Below, in pieces: positions 9,563 through 14,663 of a DNA stretch of 14,663 bases (its first letter is position 1; every line of letters starts with the position of its first letter). This DNA is from Haplosporangium gracile (lineage: Eukaryota; Mortierellomycota; Mortierellomycetes; Mortierellales; Mortierellaceae). Location of the stretch: positions 9,912-24,574 of the forward strand of contig JAAAUF010000510.1 in the NCBI GenBank assembly GCA_015499985.1. Reading direction: 5' to 3'. Both the position numbers and the translations under genes were made by a program. The notes beneath the pieces were generated by a model. The model saw only the letters and a list, made by a program, of their open reading frames with translations. It did no database searches and was not told the DNA's origin.

Positions 9563-10913
9563 TTGTTGTTGGTGTTGCAGACTTGCTACAACGGCTCCCG
9601 TGGCAGCCGCAGAAACTGGAGACATTGGATTGTACATGCTGTTGTTCTGACTAAGAACTGCAGGTTTGACGGCTGGCGACGGTACCTGGGGCGGTTGCGT
9701 GTACGCAGACGATGGTGTTGGAGACATTAATCCAGAAAGAGCTCCATTGCTGGGAACCGCAGATGACATTGTGGCCACAGGTGAAGGCTGAGAGGCGGTG
9801 TTGCTGTTAAGCCCCATTTGGCTGAACCGACTCGAAAGATCATTGTTCTCTTTGAGCTTGATCGCATTCGACAGAGACCCACTCGAAGCCGATGGAGGCG
9901 GAGGCTGGTACGAATATAACCCTTGTTCCTCGCTCAATTCCTTGACAGCATGTGGACCTTGAGGTTGGGTCGGTACGAGTGGAGCCTGAAAGTTAACCGA
10001 GCTCGAATAAAGAGAGCTGCACTGCATTGGCAACTGGCCGCTGCTCTCTCGAGTGTACTCGTCCGTCGTCTCACGTAGCTGCGGGTTCTTTGAATGTGTC
10101 GAGGTTGCCGCTGCAGCCGCTCCTGGAGATCCCACTGCTGCTGCTGCCGCTCCAGCAGCTGGCGTAGAAGGTGTAGAAGGCAACTTTATATCATCCAAAT
10201 TGACCTTGATAGTGTCTTCAAAACGACGGCCTGAGGAGACAACGGGGATAAGTGTTTTAGGAGATTCGACCTTGGGCGATGCTGAGAACTGCTGCTGTTG
10301 GAGGTAATTATTAGGTATCACTGGTGTCTGATGACTGGAGGAGATTGTTGGCGATGCACTGACAACATGGCTCGTTCCATTCTGAGCCAGGAACATCGCA
10401 GGAGTAGGCATAGGCGTTAGCATAGGAACATGTTGCGCCATAGGAGAATGCACGTTTGGAGAAGCAGAAGATGTCGGCGCTGAGAAAGGCGAGGGCGGCA
10501 TTGGATAATTGATAAAGGTGGGCGATGGCATGGGAGGCATTCCTGGTGTGGGATACCCTTGAGATGAAACCATTGGGTAGCTGTTGGCAGTGGAGGGAGT
10601 CCTGTAACCTTGACTGTAGGGATTGGGCTGGTTTCCTGGGGTGGGTACTGAGGGAGCTGGAGGGGGAGAAAACGGCTGAGATGATGGTTGAGAATAGGCC
10701 GAGGATAAAGGCTGGGCAGGAAGGGGATAGCTTGTGGGTGACGTTAAGGGTGTCGGCAATGGCATTCCAGTAGGCTGCTGGGCTGGCAACGGATATTGGC
10801 CAGTAGGGGTATAGGGCGCCTGTTGATGTGGCATTGGTATGTAGGGTTGCTGGAAGGGCATTTGAGCCTGTGCTGCAGCAGGAGAATAATGTTGCTGTTG
10901 CTGAGGTTGCGGC

Positions 10914-10968
<55 letters not shown>

Positions 10969-12292
10969 GGAGGGGTGCGGTCATGGATGGTCCTTGTCCA
11001 GGTGGGAAGGGTCCTGGAATATAAACATCGACTGTTTGGCGCATGGTAAGTACGCGGATGAAAATATTTGGAGATACGACAATACAAAGCAAAGATGCTC
11101 AACTTACAGTCGGCGGGCAGTTTCTTGTTCTGGCCATTGATATTGATATGAATGACCATCTTGAGTTTGTGAGTACACTTGACGAGCTCAGTGTCGACAG
11201 TGCTCATAATGTTGACGGCCGGTATCTTGATGGACATTGTCCGTTCCAATGGTCCAGCTTGGAGGGGCCAGCTTCCTTTACCGAGCTTTGTATCCACTAA
11301 CGAGCGCTTTTCATGACGCATAGCCTTTCCAGGGACAATGAACCAAAAGTACTCCTTGACCTTCATGCTCACTTCCGTAACATACCAACGAGCGCCGGAG
11401 CCAGGCAAGGGATTAAGTCGGATGGTGACGGGGATGGTGGATCCATGGTGAAAGGCCTTGTGAGGCAGCTGGACAAGGTAATTGAGAGCGTGTTCAAAGT
11501 CGGCAGTCTGCTGAATTGGATAGACGCAGTGCGGGTGAGAGGGCGGCAGCGACTGGTAGATCTCGACGAGGCGTTCCTTGTTAAGGTCCAGTTGGAAGGT
11601 CGAGCGTTTGCCGTTGACGGAGAACATGTATTCAATCTTTCCACTGCTCATGGCGAGAGAGTTGGGGAGGTTGACGGGCAGTGCCAATTGAAAGTCGTAG
11701 GTGTAGGTCTGGTTGGCGCGGAGCATATGGAGCTTTCCTTGTGATCCCTCGAGAAAGACCCATTGCTTTTCCAGCAAGGGCTTCTTGGCGTTGTAAAAGT
11801 GAGCCTTGTTTCCTTTGTCTAAATAATGAAGGAGCTCTTGTTAAAAGCATTCTCATTTTTTTTTCTCTATTAGAGATAGCGTGCCTTTGGTCCCTTCTGT
11901 TCATAGGGTGACTTAAAGATAAAAGCTGAATAAAAAAACGTACTCTCGGACCAACTGCAGGATATCTTTGCTTTGAAGGTGAGGGTTAGAGCCTTGAGAG
12001 TGACATCCTCGCGGTTGTTGATGATGAGTTTTCCGTTGATGATGGGGCCTTGAGTCCCAGTCCAGGGGAACATTAGCCGCTGCAGTTTTGGGTCATTGTT
12101 TTGTCCTGTGGGAATAACAAAAGTCATCTGTGTTAATAGGCGCATAGACAAAAAAGTAGAACTAAGGTCGTCCCTGTTCATCATGATTTGTGAGTAGTTG
12201 TTTTTGGTCAGAAGGAATAGAGAGAGAGAGCAAAGAAGTGTTTACTTGCCGAGGAATGCACCCTCGAGGCGGATCTCCATCGCCTTTGTCAT
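9320..12292 (-). CDS. Alpha-arrestin (ART-type trafficking adaptor) with glutamine-rich tail
   Basis: Alpha-arrestins act as adaptors that bring ubiquitin ligases to plasma-membrane transporters and receptors, sending them into endocytosis. Exons 12292-12250, 12105-11944, 11818-11108 and 11031-9320 join in frame to 875 residues. The N-terminal ~310 residues form the arrestin fold. The arrestin-N half begins MEIRLEGAFLG and continues through GPIINGKLIINN, LTLTFKAKISCSW and KQWVFLEGS. The arrestin-C half contains HHGSTIPVTIRLNPL, KVKEYFWFIVPGKAM and ELVKCTHKLKMVIHI. Residues about 310-875 are low-complexity Pro/Ser/Gln sequence with a 19-Gln run (327-345) and a second Gln-rich block (about 792-843), probably disordered. 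No PPxY or LPxY ligase-binding motif is visible. Only a GC donor at 12249 keeps the frame between exons 1 and 2, and this choice fixes the start at 12292, with A at -3. The body of the gene is secure; the first 15 residues are less so. Confidence 0.87.
9418..9572 (-). repeat. Mixed CAG/CAA glutamine-repeat tract (C-terminal)
   Basis: This tract encodes the second Gln-rich block of the arrestin, about residues 792-843. CAG and CAA codons are interspersed and broken by His, Leu, Tyr and Phe codons. It reads as a GTT/GCT repeat on the plus strand and produces spurious poly-Val and poly-Leu open frames there. Confidence 0.85.
10916..10969 (-). repeat. Pure (CAA)18 tract encoding polyglutamine
   Basis: There are eighteen uninterrupted CAA codons (TTG on the plus strand), then one CAG, giving 19 glutamines directly after the arrestin domain. 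A pure trinucleotide run like this is prone to length change by replication slippage, so alleles may differ between strains. Confidence 0.92.
12106..12249 (-). other. GC-AG intron 1 of the arrestin gene
   Basis: The donor reads CTCG|GCAAGT and the acceptor CCCACAG|GA (144 nt). Using GC leaves one base that joins GA to form a Gly codon and restores the arrestin frame (AFLGQNNDPK). The nearby GTAAAC donor, four bases further on, leaves the wrong phase for this acceptor. GCAAGT is the usual form of rare GC donors. Confidence 0.6.
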
Positions 12293-12617
12293 TATGAATG
12301 AGGATGTCTGTCAGGCCGAGGATGAGATTGAAAGGGCCGGCCTTGTCCGCCAAGGAACGGTAAGAAGTCGAGTTGAGTCAAGTCGAACTGAGTTTAGCTG
12401 AGTGGATAGGACCGAGGTGTTGAGGGGGAGGAGGAGGAGGATGCGAGAGATAGAGTTGTGAGAGTGAAGGAAGATGAGCGGGAGGAAAGAAGTAAAAAAA
12501 AGAAAAGATAAGGAGCAAGAAGACAATAGACGCAGCAAGGAAAAAAGCGAAAAAAAAGACTTGTCTCTCGCCGTCGTTGGTGGGGTGGCGGAGCGTGTAG
12601 ATATGTACTGTACAGTA
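12293..12617 (-). promoter_or_regulatory. Arrestin leader/promoter with AP-1/Gcn4-like heptamer
   Basis: On the minus strand this region is strongly C/T-rich. It holds a perfect TGAGTCA heptamer (12374-12380), 82 bp from the ATG, inside two degenerate direct repeats of 15 bp (12365-12379 and 12380-12394, 12 of 15 bases alike). The transposon begins directly beyond it, so only about 325 bp separate the arrestin start codon from the element. A reading frame through 12353-12250 lacks an ATG and is judged spurious. Confidence 0.35.
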
Positions 12618-12619
12618 CA
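12604..12619. repeat. 16-bp perfect palindrome at the left end of the transposon
   Basis: TGTACTGTACAGTACA reads the same on both strands. It straddles the TA dinucleotide (12616-12617) and the first bases of the element, and seems to come from repeated GTAC/CAGTAC units at the boundary. Confidence 0.8.
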
Positions 12620-12635
12620 GTACAACGGCGTGCCA
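12618..12635 (+). repeat. Left terminal inverted repeat of the Tc1-type element
   Basis: It begins CAGTACAACGG after a TA dinucleotide; CAGT is a common Tc1-type start. It pairs with 13814-13831. A second CAGTAC five bases upstream makes the exact boundary ambiguous. Confidence 0.6.
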
Positions 12636-12646
12636 AAAAGAATTGG

Positions 12647-13678
12647 CTATTTTTTTTTATTTTGATGTTCTACCACCTGGTATGACCACCACGGGAGGCT
12701 CTCGTACGAACGTGTAAGGAATTCTTCTCTGATATCACCCCACCCCTCATTCGAAGCGGCCACCATCTGCTGAGCATTGCGGGGCATAACGCGTTGGTGC
12801 TGAACGGCATCCTTCAACAATGCCCACACATTCTCAATGGGATTGAGATCTGGCGGACAAGCTGGCCAGACCAGCTTCACAATCCCATGCTCCTCTCGCC
12901 ATGCGCTTGAAACACCGGCGGCATGAACTGAGGCATTGCCCTCCTTCAAAATGGGCACCCCTTCTGGATTGTTCAACAGAATGGCATTCAACACTGCGCC
13001 CACAAATCCAAGCAGCTTACCCTCGTAGATAATGTTGACAAAGTCGACCGCCTTTTTTCTCTCCAGGAGAGATCACAACCAGGTTGGACATAGAGGAACC
13101 TGCAAACGCCCCCCAAACCATCACAGACGTTCGTCCACTCCTGAAGGAAGGAGCTAGACAGTCGTGCTGATACTTCTCGTTTTTGGTCCTCCATACTCTA
13201 ACTGGGCGATACGTCTTTTCAACGTCGAACGAAAACTCATCAGTCCACACCACTTTCTTCCAATCAGCAGCTGCCCAATGTCGATACTGTCTAGCGAATG
13301 CCAAGCGAGCGCGTTTATGTGCGAGGGTGAAGTTTGGTTTGACTACAGCCATGCGGGAAAAAATACCCTCTCTATGAAGAAGTGTCCTCCGTATGGTGTT
13401 TCTTGAGACGTCGAGGTGAAGTGTATGAGTGAGCCCACTAAGAGAGGAACGACGTTGCCTTCGGGAAGCGGCGACGACTCGATGGGTAGCCCTTGCGTTC
13501 AACTTGCGTGGTCGGCCAGGACTCTTCCTCACTAAATGTCCCCTCTCTCGAGGAATCGTTTGATGGTGTTGCAGACAGTCTGTCGGTTCACGCCAAGGGA
13601 CGTGGCTATCTCGGTTGGGTTTCGGTCGACTCTATGCATGCCAATGATCTGACCTTTGAGTCCGATGGAGAGGACCAT
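12647..13678 (-). pseudogene. Tc1-type transposase, frameshifted and catalytically altered
   Basis: This is the remains of a DD34E transposase of about 340 residues, which would cut and rejoin the element's ends. The likely start is the ATG at 13678-13676, beginning MVLSIGLKGQIIGMHR. A helix-turn-helix follows (PTEIATSLGVNRQTV), then KSPGRPRKL. The first catalytic Asp is present in VVWTDEFSF. The second is replaced: LKEGNASVH, where the family has Asp-Asn or Asp-Gly (codon GGC at 12940-12938). The catalytic Glu is present in PPDLNPIENVW, 34 residues after that position. Two frameshifts break the gene: one within about 13540-13549 (followed by an immediate stop) and one at the A-run 13053-13058, after VVISPGEKK. 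Two frameshifts and a lost active-site residue make an active product very unlikely. Confidence 0.9.
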
Positions 13679-13813
13679 GGAGGAAGAACGAGCTTGAAGA
13701 GGACGGTGAACAATGAAAAGAGAAGCGCGATCTCCTTATACCATGAAGAGTGGCATCCTCATCTGTTTATTTTCCAACAGTGGCGAACCATATTTTCCTA
13801 CGAAAAAAAAAAA

Positions 13814-13831
13814 TGGCACGCTGCTGCACGA
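13814..13831 (-). repeat. Right terminal inverted repeat of the Tc1-type element
   Basis: TGGCACGCTGCTGCACGA is the degenerate reverse complement of the left repeat. The inner GCGTGCCA is conserved, while the outer bases have diverged and no TA follows. Confidence 0.6.
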
Positions 13832-14259
13832 CCATGACTTCATCTTAGTCATTCTATTTTTGATCTGCCCCCTTTGATCGCATTACCTTTGTCACTCTCT
13901 CTTCCATCCCATGCAAAAAAAAAACACTCTCTCTTTGTTCCCTCCTCCCTCATGATGTCACCAATCACGCCATTCTCCTGGACACCTCATGCAAACTCAT
14001 CTCCCATCCACCCTCCAACATGACCTCGAGTCATCGACAAACCCTCCTACTCCATTCATTTCTTCTTCATTCGTCAAACACATTCACTACACTTTCTCTT
14101 CCCCTTCACACCCACCTTCTCCCCACGACCACTGTTTTCCGCCTACGTCCCATTCCTTCATCTTCACCTACATTCACTCTATTCGTTTCTCCCCATTCAA
14201 AAAAAAAAAAGCACGCCCACCCACAACTTTTTCCACCTCAGCAGCACCACGCCAACACT
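13832..14259 (+). promoter_or_regulatory. Promoter/leader of the right-edge gene
   Basis: This is a C/T-rich stretch in the style of the other leaders here. A CCAAT box (CCAATCA, 13961-13967) lies about 300 bp before the ATG at 14260, and A-runs occur near 13915-13924 and 14200. I find no TATA box and no separate gene. Confidence 0.35.
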
Positions 14260-14663
14260 ATGGCAACCAAGCGCGCACACTTCTCTACCTTCGTCAAGTC
14301 CATTTCGAGCGGTCAGGACGACCGGCGTATAGCTCCTCTCCAACGACAAAAGTCTTTCCACAACGCGAATGACCCTGCGGCTGCTTTCATTCGAGGTCCT
14401 TCTCCTTCTTCACACGTCAAAGTACCTCCCCCAGAACGCCACTCAACTTCTGAGAACGAGGAGGCCAACACCACCTTCATTACGCAACAACCAGTCGACG
14501 TCCTCGATTCCACGGATGAAGAAAACATAGTCCTTGTTGGGTTGCGGAAGACCATGTTACTGTTTCCATTCCCGTCTGCGCCCGAAAATCCCACTATGAC
14601 ACTTCGCCCGGCCCAAGTTGGAAGTTTCCTTGCTCAGGTTGGCACGAGACGTCCAATGAGCTG
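14260..14663 (+). CDS. Unrecognised protein, 5' part (runs off the right edge)
   Basis: An open frame of 134 codons begins at an ATG in good context (A at -3, G at +4: CACTATGGC) and has no stop before the window ends. It starts MATKRAHFSTFVKSISSGQD. Residues to about 90 are Ser/Pro/Asn-rich and probably disordered, with an acidic patch, VDVLDSTDEENIVL. A more hydrophobic stretch follows, LRKTMLLFPFPSAP, and then RPAQVGSFLAQVGTRRP. The pyrimidine-rich upstream region with a CCAAT box resembles that of the other genes here, which supports a real gene. I do not recognise the family. The acidic patch followed by a LLxFPF stretch recalls the start of some Ulp-type protease domains, but this is too weak for a call. 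Introns further right cannot be judged. Confidence 0.55.
   Translation, partial: MATKRAHFSTFVKSISSGQDDRRIAPLQRQKSFHNANDPAAAFIRGPSPSSHVKVPPPERHSTSENEEANTTFITQQPVDVLDSTDEENIVLVGLRKTMLLFPFPSAPENPTMTLRPAQVGSFLAQVGTRRPMS

Larger units (their letters stand above)
12618..13831 (-). mobile_element. Degenerate Tc1/mariner (Tc1-type) DNA transposon
   Basis: This is a cut-and-paste element of about 1.2 kb holding a single transposase gene on the minus strand, bounded by imperfect terminal inverted repeats (12618-12635 and 13814-13831, 13 of 18 matching, with GCGTGCCA identical). A TA target dinucleotide precedes the left end (12616-12617). The matching right-hand TA is not present, so that flank has decayed. 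The element lies in the intergenic region between two divergently transcribed genes. The transposase is broken, so it could move only with help from an intact relative. Confidence 0.85.

Noticed and set aside
10796..11140. Plus-strand poly-Leu and poly-Val frames in 9346-9730 and 10796-11140
   Set aside because: They are artefacts of the glutamine repeats of the arrestin gene read on the opposite strand.
12250..12353. Alternative first exon of the arrestin gene in another frame (GPFNLILGLTDILIHN)
   Set aside because: It has no ATG, only a TTG, and its GT donor does not give the phase that exon 2 needs. The frame from ATG 12292 with a GC donor fits.

Overview
The window looks like nuclear DNA from a fungus. 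It is gene-dense, with roughly balanced base composition, many short introns (76-313 nt, mostly GT-AG, several with CTAAT/TACTAAT-like branch sites), pyrimidine-rich leaders and short intergenic gaps. The gene set (Ypt6/Rab6, Hsp60, Pam16, alpha-arrestin, a Tc1-type transposon) plus a CENP-L gene rich in introns suggests an early-diverging filamentous fungus, for example the Mortierella/Mucoromycota side. That placement is inference from style and content. None of the genes is bacterial or viral.

Layout, left to right. Positions 1-1462 (minus) hold most of a CENP-L/Fta1-type inner-kinetochore gene in five exons, with its 3' end beyond the window. Positions 1865-3347 (minus) hold a complete five-exon Rab6/Ypt6 GTPase. 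It shares a divergent 778-bp promoter region with the plus-strand mitochondrial HSP60 gene (4126-6370, four exons). HSP60 is followed in the same orientation by PAM16/TIM16 (6780-7774, four exons), whose first coding exon is the ATG alone. Hsp60 folds proteins that the Pam16-containing import motor brings into the matrix, so two genes of one mitochondrial pathway sit side by side.

Positions 8245-8689 (minus) hold only the first two exons of argininosuccinate synthase. Promoter, start codon and splice sites look intact, but the remaining roughly three quarters of the enzyme is absent before the convergent PAM16 gene. Positions 9320-12292 (minus) hold a large alpha-arrestin (ART-type trafficking adaptor) with two glutamine tracts. 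Its first intron appears to use a GC donor.

A degenerate Tc1/mariner element of about 1.2 kb (12618-13831) lies in the promoter region between the arrestin gene and an unrecognised plus-strand gene that starts at 14260 and runs off the right edge. The transposase has two frameshifts and has lost a catalytic aspartate.

I see no wholly new system. The most notable points are the truncated arginine-biosynthesis gene with apparently intact control signals, the ATG-only exon of PAM16, the GC-AG intron that fixes the arrestin start, and CENP-L in what is probably an early-diverging fungus. All exon joins were checked by hand for reading-frame consistency. No database search was possible.
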